This document shows, piece by piece, positions 35,045-47,937 of a stretch of DNA of 64,000 nt (positions within the stretch are counted from its first letter, which is position 1; each line of letters opens with the position of its first letter). The stretch spans positions 1,228,249 through 1,292,248 of the forward strand of contig CACRXP010000046.1 in assembly GCA_902702965.1 (NCBI GenBank), read 5' to 3'. The notes beneath the pieces were generated by a model. That model worked only from the letters and a program-made list of their open reading frames with translations. It searched no databases and had not been told where the DNA came from. Source of the DNA: Spirometra erinaceieuropaei (Eukaryota > Platyhelminthes > Cestoda > Diphyllobothriidea > Diphyllobothriidae). A program made the translations under genes and the position numbers.

Positions 35045-35773
35045 GTGCAGAAGTGTGCCGTCCTCCATCTGCGTTCAACTAACTCTCATTCAAATGAGAG
35101 CCTGAGGACATACCATCTGAAAGATATAAGACTCCCCGCAGAATCTTCACAGAAGGATCTCGGGGTTTGGATACAGAACAATCTGAAACCAACACTGCAG
35201 TGCCACAAGGCTGCAAAAAACGCCATGGGAGTGCTGCATGCAATCAAAAGGGCGTTCGTTACCGTTGACCAATACCTTTTTGGGAGAGTTTACGGCACCT
35301 TCGTTCGGCCCCACTTAGAATATGGCATACAAGCATGGCGTCCATGGCTTGTAAAGGACCAAACATGCCTCGAACGGGTGCAACGTAGGGCAACAAAGAT
35401 GGTAAACGGTCTAAAAAGCCAATTCTACACGGACATACTGAATTGCCTTAATCTATTCCCTCTGTGTTACAGGCAACAAAGAGGTGATCTACTCCTGGTT
35501 TACAAGATAATAAATGGCGTTGAGCATGGACTTAGCTTTGAGGACATGTTTCAGTGGCACCTTTCACCCAATCTTCGTGGCCACTCGATGAAGCTACGGA
35601 CAACAGTGTCCATGCTGAACCTTCGTTCTGAATTTTTCACGCAAAGGGTAGTGGAGAAATGGAACGATCTCCCTCAGTCAGTCCTGGAGGCGACATCCCT
35701 GCAACTCTTCAAGAAACGCTTGGATGATTATTTGTGTCCCCTGTTTTCCCTCGACAGTCTGAATCTGAGCTAA
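35045..35773 (+). pseudogene. E6 RT thumb and C-terminus
   Basis: A 242-codon open frame: QKDLGVWIQNNLKPTLQCHK, HAIKRAFVTVDQYLF, VRPHLEYGIQAW, ERVQRRATKMV and the closing FFTQRVVEKWNDLPQSVLE with LFKKRLDDYL. It is the region missing from E0. The natural stop is at 35771. Confidence 0.85.
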
Positions 35774-35968
35774 ATACCCCTGTTCATCACATATTTTTTT
35801 CTCTGTGACAATGCTACTCAAATGAATCAAGTACTGTTTATATAGCGAATGTTTTCATTGTTACTGTATAGTTATTTCTAACGAGCTGACATGTGATCAA
35901 TAGGGTTTTCAAAGGCTTTGCCTATCATCCTTATCAAATAAACTGAAATAAACTGAAAAGCTCACCTC

Positions 35969-36074
35969 ATGTTCTTGGGACGTAGGTGATAAAGAGAGGA
36001 AGCGGTGGATGCAGAGCTGCCTTGCTGAAACTATAAACTAATTCATGCACAAGTCAACGTGCCTACGCCCAACA
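35969..36074. other. Short spacer
   Basis: Spacer between LINE E6 and foldback element F1. No feature. Confidence 0.4.
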
Positions 36075-37060
36075 TACAATGAGTGACCAATTTCATGAAT
36101 GTTGACTGAAATTCTGAAATGCGTTTTCAGTAAGGGAAGATTACGTAAACGCGGCTGTAATACTGATTATCTTGCAACATAATCCTACATTATTTGCAAC
36201 TCAGCAGGATGTCAGTTTTTGAATACACTACGTTTCAATCTCCTGTGGAATTTGCACTCGGTAAAAAATGACGGCCTAAGTAGAACACATTTTCCCATTG
36301 AATGTCGATGGTCCTTCAAATTCAATTATATCTTATGGAAACCATCATCAAAAACATGCTTTCGTTCTGTCGTTTAGTGGACAATTACGTACTCTTTATA
36401 TTCTATACTCACAAACTGAGTATAAATGCGTTTTTAAACATTTTTTTTATAATGAGATTTTTTTAGATCACAAAATATCCATTTACATAGCATCGAACAT
36501 AACCGTTGACTTCTGCTTAATATGAAGTGTACAACAAAGTCCGCATCAACTGCAACGTTTTATGGAATTTGCACGAAATCATTTAAAAGACATCGATGAA
36601 TATGCGATTTGCCTCACGCTCAATGCATGCACCTTGTAGGCTGAAATAACTAAACGCTAGTGTATCGAAAGCTCAGGCTCCAAATTATTCGGCAGTTTTG
36701 TAATACCTCACTGTAATTCCTTTGTGAGTAGAAAATATAAAGAAGCCGCAATTTTCTATCAAACGACTGAAAGAAGGCATGTTTTTGTTATGGTTTCCAT
36801 AAGATATAATTGAATTTGTAGGACCATCGAACATTAATTGGAAACTGTATTCTAATTAGGTCGTCATTTTTTCCCGAGTTCAATTTCTACAGGAGATTGA
36901 AAAGCAGTATATTTAAAAGCTGATATTCTGCCGAGTCCGAAGTAATATAGGATTATGTAGCAAGCTAGTCAGTATTACAAACGCGTTTAACTAATCCTCC
37001 CAAATTAAAAACGCATTTCAGAATTTGAGTCAACATTTATGAGATCAGTCACTCACTGTA
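36075..37060. mobile_element. Foldback element F1, about 986 bp with ~350-bp TIRs
   Basis: The left arm (36075-36430) is repeated in reverse complement at 36710-37060. Landmarks of the left arm are 'tacaatgagtg', 'attctgaaatgcgtttt', 'aatctcctg' and 'cttatggaaacca', each mirrored in order on the right. Outer ends read TACARTGAGTG on both sides. The centre is short and AT-rich and encodes nothing, so the element is non-autonomous. F2-F5 share this family's arms. Confidence 0.85.
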
Positions 37061-39639
37061 CCGTGAGACACACTGTGGACGTCGTTGGAATCATTGATTA
37101 TATTATTAGAAGGAGAAGATGCAATCGCTTATTGATCCATCTTATTTAAAAGGTGCAGAAGAGTTAAGCCATACATCGAGGGGATGCCTTGTCTTTCTTT
37201 CCCTTTTTACGCATTTGACCGCATGTAATTTATGCTGCAGAAGCAAATGAAAGCGAGACTGGCAAATCAGACTGACGCAAGGAACTAGGTCAACAGAAAA
37301 CAGATTTCATCTAGGACTCAAGATAATTCAGGAGAATTCACACCAGTCTCATGGAACTTAATAATTGGAACAGGATCTAAGGCTGTTCAGATCTACGAGG
37401 ATAAATTTTAGTTTACTCTGGTGTTTAGAACTGGGTAGGTGGGGCGGGGCAAATATGTCTGGGATACTAGACGTCCCTGTTTCATCACTGTAAGACGGCG
37501 TTGCGAGATTAAACACGTATGTTATCTTGTTCTGCCAGCAGAGTAGCCTTGGCGACCGTGCAAACGCTGGGTTGCATAACCGTATAACCATTGCCTGTGC
37601 TGTTGCAAGTATTTACTGATGCCTGAATTTACTGTGTATCACAGGCATTTTATTGGTGTGTCACACGTGCCCCAGAGATGCAATTCTCCCCATCTTGCTT
37701 AAGCTTGACAGGATGGTACTCTTTCATTAACTGGTGACTGTAAGCCGGTAGATTAGAAGCAAACAAGCAGCATATCCCATTATAGTATAGTTGGGGAAGC
37801 CTTGTTAGTTTTTAATCTTGACTGATGCAGGTTGTGCCAAGGTAAGTATGCGGTAGAGCATGACCTCGGGAAACCAACACCTGAGCGAAGTCGATGTACT
37901 AAGCCAAACCCCGCGCAACAGCTAGCTTTCAGATGGTGTTTGTAAGTTCCCGATGCACCCTCAGTTCCAATTGTCTACCTTTCTGTCCCAAGAGTTAGCA
38001 GATTACTCGTGGTATTCGTCTGAATCTTCTCAACCATAAGCCGAAGATGCGGCCTATTCTAGGAACGCAACGCATATTTTTTTATTATCCCGAAAACACT
38101 GGCACGATTCGTGGTGCCTATGAATTAGTAAATACCTGTATATTAATATCTATGACGTTCCCTAGAGTTTCTAACTATCCCTCAGTATCTTTACACGTTT
38201 TGCAGATAACGAGGATAACCCGCTGTAGCTGAGGCTTTATTCGACTGACGCTTGGTATTCACAGTCAAAACAATTATCAGGCACTGTAACAGATACGGGT
38301 GATTCGTAGACCGAACGTTGGAGTATTTATAGGATGCAGTCCCTATGCTACTGCATACGTAATATAATTAACGCTTCTTAATTTATCGGGGTTTTGACTA
38401 AGTCTCAGCACCACACAGGGGTGAGGATGTCACTGGACTTGCTGAGAGACTGGCTCCCCGTTAAACCAAAAAGCGGCTCACGCTATTATTACCCGCAGGA
38501 ATTTTGGTCCCACTAGTCTTGAATGTATGGCCGAGTCTCATTAAATAGTCCGCGACGTTGCAGTTGACGTCATTTCTCCGCACAATTGCTGTGTGTTCGG
38601 TGATTGGCGCCTAGAGCGGTTTTACAGTTCCTCCGATGGACTTGCTTTGCCCATAAATTCACCAGATCCGAAAACGACTCTATATGTTTCTTGGCATGGC
38701 AGTTGGCCTTTTAGTCTCATCATCTGACGACTAATAGTTGCCTTTAGGCTACTCAAGGAGCTCGTAGGCCGCTGAGCCAGGTTGCTGAGCAGTTGTCGTG
38801 TCAGCATCTGACAAGGGTAATATGATTTTAACGATTAACCAATTTCATGCCGTCAAGCTGCTATTTGCGTTCCAATATAAATAACAATGATGGGACTGTG
38901 CGGGGTCCCACTGACAGAGACTCACGTTGCAGCGTTGTGTCAACTCACTTCTACCTGGAGTAGAAGTGAATAACGCCATCCACGGACAAACAGACCGCCG
39001 ATTTCCAAGAAGACAGCAAACACAGACAACATTGTCTGGGTTCGCCAGTGCAGGCTGTTATAAGCTGTATGAAAAGTGCGCCAAGTGGCTAAACCACGGA
39101 CAGTAACACAGTCGCTGGAACTGCTCAAAGGATCCCTTTAATCCTGCCACATCGATGACACACGCAAATCCTTATGGAATATTGCACTACAAACCCTTTT
39201 TTCATTTCGTATAATTTCATCTATCTTTTCGATCATAAAATACATAGACCTTGTTTACTGCAAATAACTTTTCGTGACAGTATTTTGCCCTGATAGTTGC
39301 CATATTATCTTCAGTTGATACATCACTTAACGCTGCCACTGACCTGCCCTTGCAATTTCGGCGTCCATGACGATGACATCTAAGTCCGATTACATTAGTA
39401 TTTACGACTAAATGTATTCCTTTACCGCTCGAAAGTGTTCTAATATTGAACAAATTTCCTCGGTGTCTGTGTCAATTCAAGCTATAGCCGAGTAAATTCT
39501 AGCGAAAGTTGTCGTCCGTCGGCCAATATTATGTACAATCTGTTCAGTGAGGCAAAATAATCATAGATATTCGTCCTATACTGACAATAGCATTCTTCAG
39601 ATTTGTTGTATATTCAATCTTCATCTTGCGCTCTAGTAA
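37061..39639. other. Unassigned region
   Basis: No gene supported; small frames have no recognisable content. A perfect 10-bp stem, 5-base loop hairpin (tcacttctac / gtagaagtga) lies at about 38945-38969. Confidence 0.45.
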
Positions 39640-40860
39640 GAATTGAGACTGGCTCCGTCTACATGCGATCCCGGCAACGTGCGTGGTTCGAGTCGAAGAC
39701 TATTACAGCTCGTCAACGCTGTTTTGGATGGCTGCTGACTGACGCTTCAACTCAGTCCACATAGTGTGACCAGTTGCATGCGTGTTTGTGTGGAGTGGCG
39801 AACTGTTGGCCTGAGAGCCAGACTGAGGTGACTTCTTCTGAACGTGACCTACGGCACTCTCACGCATGCGAGATGTACGCCACTCAATCCTCGTTGTGCG
39901 AAATCCTGGTGTTTGGGTTTGGGGAGCGAGGTCGTGAATGTGGCGCGCACAGACAAGGTCCATATATATGTCAGCCACCGCATCCATTCCCCGCATCTGT
40001 CAACTAACCGGAACGGACAGTGACTGGGGACTGGGGATTGAAAGCGAGAGTGAGATCGAAGTTTCAGCGCACTTTCCTCAATAAACACAATCTGACGTGC
40101 TTGAAGCTATCACAGTGAGCTAAAAGCCGTGGCCTAGAAGGTCGCCAACTGAGGAGATAAGTTTGACCTCGCAGTCGACCCAGTGTCGTGTGTTTGTGTG
40201 GAGTAACAGGCTGGTGGTCTAAAGGTCAGGTTGCAATGGCTCATTCTCAATGTGACCATTATTGCACGCCTACGCCGTGGGATCCGAGCCAGGGGTAACG
40301 GCACGCTTAGGTGCGCATCCGGCCGTCCCAGCCCCACTCTTGTTTTTGGTTAAAATCGTAGTCATTTGCTGTGTGGATCTGGATGTGTGGGGTGAAACAC
40401 AAATGTATGAGCCCCAGCGCGACATCCATCTGAGCTCCCTCACTCTTCTGACGCCAGTTTCTGTACGGGGGTGGGAGGAGAGTGTGTGGTTTGCAATTCT
40501 ACATTCACTATAAACTAAATCACGCTCAAGTCACAATGCTGTGGAGCACATGGTCGATATCGTTGTCAGTGACGTTTGAATTATCATAATCGACCTGCAA
40601 ATATATGCTTACATGAATAAGCATATTGATCTTAATTGATTAAGTAGAAGGCGTACAGTGAATTCATCCTTTTATTGGAAGGCAATTGTATCCCAACTGC
40701 AAATGTCCTTTTAAAAGTAAACTCAGCATATTGCCCAAAAGATCTTTCTATCTGCTTAAATGAAACGCCTCCCTAATGACGTTGTTATGTTGATAAAGAC
40801 GTAGAACACCGGAGCTTTCTGCAATTTCCACCGCCGATAATGCTATATTTTGTGCGTCGT
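39640..40860 (+). repeat. Repeat family C, copy 1 (probable 3' tail of the zinc-finger LINE)
   Basis: It aligns over ~1.2 kb with 42000-43165 in direct orientation, for example 'gctgctgactgacg', 'gttgtgcgaaatcctggtgttt', 'gacgtagaacacc' and 'gagctttct'. In copy 2 it follows the zinc-finger coding remnant directly, which makes a 3' untranslated tail likely. Copy 1 has no coding part before it, as expected of a 5'-truncated insertion. Confidence 0.75.
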
Positions 40861-40929
40861 TTGCTTTGGCTCTACTTTCCTAGCCACCAGCATGTTTTGG
40901 CTCGCCGTTTCCAGTTAAAGTGACGCTGA

Positions 40930-41999
40930 TTGCAGTGCTACATTTACATATTTAAACCATGTTCATATCGCAACGCCAACGCGTATGCACTTCCGGTACG
41001 CTTTGGCTGCCAGCGGACGTTCCGGGCACTAATTGGACTTCTTTGACATTTTCGAACAAACTGCAACAGCCAGGCTACACCGGCTGCTGTCGCCTCATCC
41101 TCCACGCCGACAACTAACAACGACCTCACTGCTGAACCTCCAATATCACACTCCACCTCCATTGCCTCAACATCCATTCGGCGTCTTCTGTATCTGCACA
41201 GAATCTTCCCATACCAAAAAGCGCAAATGTCCTCACCGTCAACACTACAGATGTGGACTCGATGCTTAACTGTCCTCATTCCGACCGCACCTTCACCTCA
41301 CACATCGGCCTGGTCAGTAACCCACGAATGAATCGCACGGCGACTGACGAACAAATGTCTAGGGCACCAACCTACACTCGTCGCGTCTGTCCCCACTGTT
41401 CCCACTGCCCCGCACATTCCCTTATCTCATGGGTGCATTCGGTCAGATTTATATCAACGAGAGCGGACCTGGCTGCAGTCTCGACACACCTAGCACCTCC
41501 TATACACCCGCCATGCCTACTTCATAAGATACCGCCGCCCAAGCACACCCAACACCATCAGCCCTAGAATACCCAGCACATACTGCACATCCACCATTCC
41601 TAGTTATACGAACACTCCGGCGCGCAGTGCGTCCAATATCAACAGCTTCACCACTGCCACCATCTCCGAGACCGTCGACCGTTCAGGTCCACACTGTTCA
41701 CGTAACTTCGCCCTATGCATCGTGTTGGTCGGTCACTCGCGAACTCATCGTACAGAGATAGGCAAACCAGTGCCTGGAGCACCCACATACATTCGTCGCA
41801 TCTGCCTCAACTACTCTCACCGTGCACGCACGTCCACGCACCGCGTGGGCCTATCAGGCCACATGCGCATATCTGTGGTAGACAACCACCGGCTAAACCA
41901 CACTACCTCACCTGATCCATCTACATCACGCAACATCATCATCCTCCACTATAAGCATCTAACCACCACCTTTCCCGCAAGTGACAGACGTGCATCTAG
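40930..41999 (+). pseudogene. LINE C-terminal zinc-finger region, degenerate
   Basis: With frameshifts, the plus strand reads two rounds of a C2H2-type block: NCPHSDRTFTSHIGLVSNPRMNR with PTYTRRVCPHCSHCP (41253-41450), then GHSRTHRTEIGKPVPGAPTY with IRRICLNYSHRARTSTHRVG and GHMRI (41722-41875). From memory this linker-and-finger pattern closes LINE proteins of diphyllobothriid tapeworms. Several Cys/His ligands are mutated (Cys to Ser, Cys to Tyr). Between rounds is a Pro/Thr/Ser-rich spacer. No RT remains upstream. Confidence 0.65.
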
Positions 42000-43165
42000 A
42001 TTCGTCTCCACGCCGTCCCTACAGTATGTGTGGTTCTAGTCGAATACTATTACGACACGCCAAACGCTCTGGCTCGGAAAGCTGCTGACTGACGTTCCGA
42101 CTCAGTCCACGCAGTCAGTCCAATTTTATGTGTATGTGCGAAGTGGCAAACTGGTGGCCTGAGAGCCAGCCTGAAGCGGCCCATTCTCAACGTGACCTAC
42201 GGCACTATCACGCATGAGAGGTATACGGCGCTCAACCCTCGTTGTGCGAAATCCTGGTGTTTGTGTTGGGTGGACCAGATCGTGCATGAGCCGCGCGCAG
42301 ACAAGATGACTATATACGTCACGCACTGCGTCCACTCCACGCACCGTTCAACTAACCAGACCGGACATTGACGGGGGCCCAGAGATTGGAAGGGTGAGTG
42401 AGGTCGATGTCCCAGCGCATTTATATCACCATTCACAGTCTGACGCACATGAAGCCAACACGGTGCGATAAAAGCCACGACTTGGAAGACCGCCAACTCA
42501 CGGGAAGCTTGAAACTTGCAGTTGGCCCGGTGTTGTGTTTTTGTGTGCAGCAACCCTCTGGCGGTCTAAGAGTCAGGCGACAGTGGGTCCTTCTTAATGT
42601 AGCATTTATCGCACACCCACGCCTTGGGATTTAAGCCATGTGTGACGACACGCGTCTGTGCGTATTCCGCCGAGTTAGCCACCCTTTTGTTGATGGTTAA
42701 TATTCTCTTCGTTTGCTGTGTGAATCAAGCTGTGTGGAGGGGGCGCCAAGGTACGGTCTGCAGCGCGCCACACACTAACGCCATTCTCCGTCTGCGGTTT
42801 TAATGGGCTCCTGGTGGTGGGGGAGGAGAGGTTTCGGTTGATGCTGCGCAAAGCTACATTCACTGTAAATTAAATCACTTGCAAGTCATCTTGTTGTGGA
42901 ACACACGATAGACATCGTCCTCGAAGACGGTCGACCTGATTAATTCTTAAATGAGAAGAAACACAGTGAATACTTTTATTTATTGGAAGCACATTTTACC
43001 CCAACTTCAAATATCGTTTCAAAAACAAACTCAAAATTTTGTCCGGAACATCTTCCGATTTGTGTATTTTGAACGCCTCCCTGATGACGTCGTAATGCCG
43101 ATAGGGACGTAGAACACCAGAGCTTTCTTCAATTTTCATTCCCAATAATGCGATATTTTGATTTA
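42000..43165 (+). repeat. Repeat family C, copy 2
   Basis: Direct repeat of 39640-40860 with small indels. It directly continues the zinc-finger remnant, so it is probably that element's 3' untranslated region. Confidence 0.75.
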
Positions 43166-45363
43166 TTATTTTTAATTTCAACACCACGGATGCCTTTATG
43201 TAGGATATCTTTCCAAGTGGTACTCTTTGTGCTTTAACAATGCAGTGAAGTTTTTGTTATAATGACAGAAAAGACTACAGACGACAAAAACAGGAATGCA
43301 TTTACAATTTTTAATATGATAGTCTCATTAAATCTACAAATGTAACCAAACACTCCTGCTTTGGAACTTATGATTTTGTATCTATCGTGCATGGATTGGC
43401 TTGCACACACAATGTGGTATGGAATGTCGTGGTAAATTCAATGGTCAGCTATGTAAATTTTAGCGATTTCTACTACGACCTAAATCTACGGTATATGAAT
43501 AAGATCAAGGAATTTTGTAGTACGTATTTAGTTTAGTTTACTTTAGTTTGCTGTATTACTTTGAATCGCATAAATCTCTTTGCTAAAGATGAATTCATGT
43601 TGCATTTATTTCATGGAGAAGCAGTATGTTCAGAGTAAGCAAACCTGATCATTTCCTGATATCCCAATAATTTCTTACATATTAAACATGATATGCCACT
43701 GCCTACTGTAAGAATTCAATTAAGTTTTATCTCAAAATATGAGGTGGGGCAAGATACCCATTTAAATGATTTTAAGTTATCTTTGCATAATCGCTTTGTT
43801 GTCAGTAAACAGAGAGAAAATTATGTTCTAAAATTCTATTTTGCAAACTTGTGATTTTCTAATTAGAATGAAGTGCTACATTGGCGTCAAGGTAGTCTCT
43901 ATTACGCCACCGAGTAATAATAGGCGTAAGTATATGCATATATATAGTACACGCAACATGTCATCACTTGTCTATTTCACGCCGTAAGATAAGGATTTTG
44001 AACTGCATTTCTCTCTGACGTCGATTCTAAGCACATTCAAAAATTGACAGTCGGTTTGCTGTCGAGGGAATCATCGGCAACTATCATCAATATTAGCCAG
44101 GTCCCTCGTCGGCGAATTATTAATAATGAAACGCCGTCTAGATTTGACTACGGTGGATAAAAACCGTCCACAAGTCTGCAAGACGACGAGTTTGTTCGTC
44201 GTTCTCGTAAATTCACCATTATCTACCCCTCAAGACGATTCAAAGGGAACATTACCCAATGTTTACCACGAGCAAAATTTGAGGAGAACGACAAGATTGG
44301 TCGACGGCCTGCGAAACGGCATGATAAAGCCATATATAAGTAGACAATAAATTAGAGAACGTCTTTATGTGTTGAAGAATATATTGTTCGCAATCATTCC
44401 TGCAAGAGTAATATTTATTAACTCTTAGTATTTGACAAGCGCAAACAATCGGTCCGGGTAGTCATTTGTGAGAAGAACTTTCGAAGAGAGCACTGTGTAT
44501 CAGAACAGCTTTTGGTGTAAATGGCAATTAAATTGGGAGAGCGACTAGTCTGGCGTCCAACAACTAAAACCACCAGGAACATGGTGTTGATCAAAATCGT
44601 AAAACATACTTTCGGTTAGGACGATATTAATGGGCGTCGAAGGTACAGTGTAATAATTCAAGAGAATGGCGCTGTTGACCGCACAAAAATTTTTAATTTC
44701 GAGTTACGAAGCATATAGGTTTTTCTGAACACAGTCTGCGCCAGCGTCTTCGATCTTATAAACATCTTTTTTCGCCAATAACTTGGAGCTCACTCTATTG
44801 GAAAGTTTTTTGCAACAATCACAAGAAGTCAGGATCATGCGAGGAAGCACCTTCTCATGCACCAAAATATGGATTTTCTGTTCAATAATTACAAAGACTA
44901 AATCACCGCAAACTACCTAATAATTTCTTTTTCCACTCGACTAGCAGTAATCGGAAAACGTTAAAATCACAAATAGTAATGCGTTCTGGCAAACGCCTTA
45001 TACCGTACTCCAGATATACATACTTGCTAAATTCCCAGACACGTGTTTCGCAGTCATTTTACCGCTGTGTGAAACTACTGCGAGGAATTGGCCTTCTCGG
45101 TGTGCCCCCTAGTGTTCCCCATGCATTTCTGCTATATGAACGCCAGCGAAATATCAAATAAATACTTTGAGAAATAATTCAGTGCACGAAATGGATTTAA
45201 GTCGCCGGGACACAACTATTTAGAGTCGGGCACTACTTTCAACGTACATATACGGCAGAGACTAACACATACTTTAGGATAACCACGAAATGTCCATTCT
45301 ACTAACAACTTGTGATACGAACAGTATGAAATGCATATAACGGATGTATTATACGAGACTTTT
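43166..45363. other. Unassigned AT-rich region
   Basis: No supported gene or repeat. Frames such as 44126-44350 and 44979-45161 have no recognisable content. Confidence 0.4.
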
Positions 45364-46364
45364 GACATGGAGTGCCTGACCGATCCCATGAAATGCTGGC
45401 AGAAATTCTGGAATGTGTTTACGACTAGGAAGGTTTACTTAGGTAGGATTGTTAAATTTCTCGTCACGAAGAATAATTCTATAGTATTGCGTACTCGGCA
45501 GTATGTTGCCTTTTGAATGCACTCATTTTCAACCTTCTGCAGAAACCGCATTCGGTAAAAATTGACTACTTAATTAGCGCGAATTTTTCACATTGACTTT
45601 CAATGTTCCTAACAATTCAACTATATTTTATAGAAATCATACACGAAAATATGCTTTCCTTTATTCCTTTGTTAGGTAATCACATTTTTGAAGTTTTATA
45701 TCCGAAGCAATGTAATCTTTCGGTTTTAAATATTTTCTTATAATAAAACCTTCAAGACCCTGCCATGTCCATACGTACAGCAACGCACATGCTCGTTTTC
45801 CAGTGATCCTGGTAAAACAGTACCACATAGTCAGCATCCATTCCAATATTTCAATGACCTCCGCATGGTATTTACGTAAAGGCATACAGGAATATATGAT
45901 ATTCCTTAAGAAAAAAGCATGTACCTTTTATGCTGCGATTGCTATAGGCAATGCAACGTCTGATCCGCCTCAAAATAATTCGCGAATTAGGAAACGTTTT
46001 CGAAACCTAAATAGACGCTTTCTTCAAGCATAAAACGTAACCAGAATGTGATATTCTGCCAAAATAATAAGAGAGATCATATTTTTGAGCGTGATTTCTA
46101 TAACATATATTTTAATTGTTAGGACCATCGAAAATCAATGTGAAAAATGCATGCTACATAAGTAGTCATTTTTTATGGGGTGTGGTTTCTGCAGAAGGTC
46201 TGAAGGATGTGCATACAAAAGCCGACATCCTGCCGAGTCCGAAATACTATAGGATTATGTCTCACAATAAACACTATTACAATCCCACCTACGTAAACCC
46301 TCCTGGTGGAAAATACATTTCAGAATTTCAGCCAGCATTTCATGAGATTGGCCACGCACCATAC
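45364..46364. mobile_element. Foldback element F2, about 1.0 kb
   Basis: The left arm (45364 to about 45680) is mirrored at about 46080-46364: 'cgatcccatgaaatgctgg' against 'ccagcatttcatgagattgg', 'ccttctgcagaaacc' against 'tttctgcagaagg', and 'tactcggcag' against 'ctgccgagtcc'. The sequence is clearly related to F1 and F4 but more diverged. The interior has only short frames. Confidence 0.8.
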
Positions 46365-46931
46365 GTACTAAATAAAAGCCGAGAACGTTAACACCATGTC
46401 CTGCACTGAATAATTATATTATTTGCTTGATTATTCCGTTGTGGGTGTTAGTGTTTTTCATCATTTTGTTGCTTTTGCTATTTATACTTCTCTGCTGGCA
46501 GTAATATAAGACCTTGATTAACTGACCCTTTATATGGCGTTTTTAAGTTCGGTGTCATTTGATAGAATAAACGATATCTAATATAACGAGGAAGATTGCT
46601 AAAAACAATACTATACCTTCGTTTGATTAATGGACTGTTATTTTAACGCAATACACCCTTCGTGGATGGAGGGTGTCCGGCTCATTCGCCGCAATGATTT
46701 TAATGTCATTCCTTAAACTTTCATCACATAGATCACAAACTGTACATTACCGCATAATGCATAAGCATGTACGTTCATGTGCACATTAATGGAATAACTA
46801 GTTCATTATCATTATGCTTTAACAAATTACTTGTCGCAACAACACCGACCGCCTGCAGTCCGTAAAATTTTAAAAAAATATGCCTAAGCCCTCCTTGTCT
46901 CTAGTTGCTTTGACTCGTACATCTAATGATT
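46365..46931. other. Unassigned AT-rich spacer between foldback elements
   Basis: No feature seen. Confidence 0.4.
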
Positions 46932-47937
46932 TACAGTAGATGTGCTAACTCATGAAGTGTCAACCAAAATTTCGAAATGTGTTCTTGTTTCGAAAAGATA
47001 AACTAAGTAGTGTTTTTAAACTAATTATGATTCAGCATAAATCTATAGTGATCCAGTTACCTAAGGGTGTCGGCCTTCGAAAGAACTTATTTTCGGCTGC
47101 ATGCAAGATCTATACTCCGTAAAAATGACTACTTACGTAGTATGCAATTTTTTCATTGATTTTCGATGTCATTTAAAATTCAATTATATTTCATCAAAAA
47201 CATGCATAAGCATATTCATTTTTTACTTATTCGGTAGAAATTCACGTCTTCTTCCAAGGTCATACTCAAAAGAAGAGTATAATGCGGTTTTTAACAAATT
47301 TTCTAATTCCCGAATAATTTTGAGCCCGACCTGCTGTTAAACTTGCATTTAGGGTTATAAAACTACAGGTTTTATATTTTCCGCGTACGGAAAACCATGC
47401 ATTTCTCTCCGGTGTTAAGAGGAGACTATATGAGGTTCATTAAATTAAGCAGTGGATTTGAGCATTATTGTTAACTTTACTAGCCACATTCGTAAATGCA
47501 GATACATGACGTTTATTGAACGGCCATTTAACGGTATTAAAAATCTCACAATTATAAACTTTTTTAAAACCGAATTATACTATTCTTTTGAGTATGAAAT
47601 TGGAAGGAGACGTGATTTTCGACCGAATACGTAAAAGAATGAATATGTGCATACATGTTTTCCATGAAATATAATTGAATTTACAAGGGCATCGAAAATC
47701 AATGAGAAAAATACGTTCAAATTAAGTAGTCATTTTTTGCAGAGTATAGATCTTGCATGCAGCCAAAAATAAGTTCTTTCGAAGGCCGACACCCTGAGGT
47801 AACTGGATCACTATAGATGTATACTGAATCGTAATTAGTTTTACAACACTACTTAATTTAACTTTTCGAAACGAGAACGCATTTCGAAATTTTGGTTGAC
47901 ATTATATGAGTTAGCACATTTACTGTATTGTAAATGG
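46932..47937. mobile_element. Foldback element F3, about 1006 bp
   Basis: Ends read TACAGTAGATGTGCTAACTC on the left and its inverse with one change on the right. Arms of ~340 bp (46932-47280 and 47600-47937) mirror each other closely, for instance 'gatctatactc' and 'gaaagaacttattttcggc'. A second copy of this subfamily, F5, begins at 60873 with the same order of central landmarks ('gtacggaaaaccatgcatttctc'). Confidence 0.85.

Larger units (their letters stand above)
31480..35968 (+). mobile_element. CR1-like LINE E6, nearly full length, inactive
   Basis: The most complete element in the window. ORF1-like part (31575-32640), endonuclease (32670-33600), linker (33600-34165), RT (34167-35036) and C-terminus (35045-35773) occur in order. 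After the terminal TAA comes a ~190-bp 3' part that ends in two 'aaataaactg' units at about 35934-35957 with AATAAA. In-frame stops at 33050, 33563, 33800, 34455, 34704 and 35034 and several frameshifts inactivate it. The 5' boundary is approximate. Confidence 0.85.
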
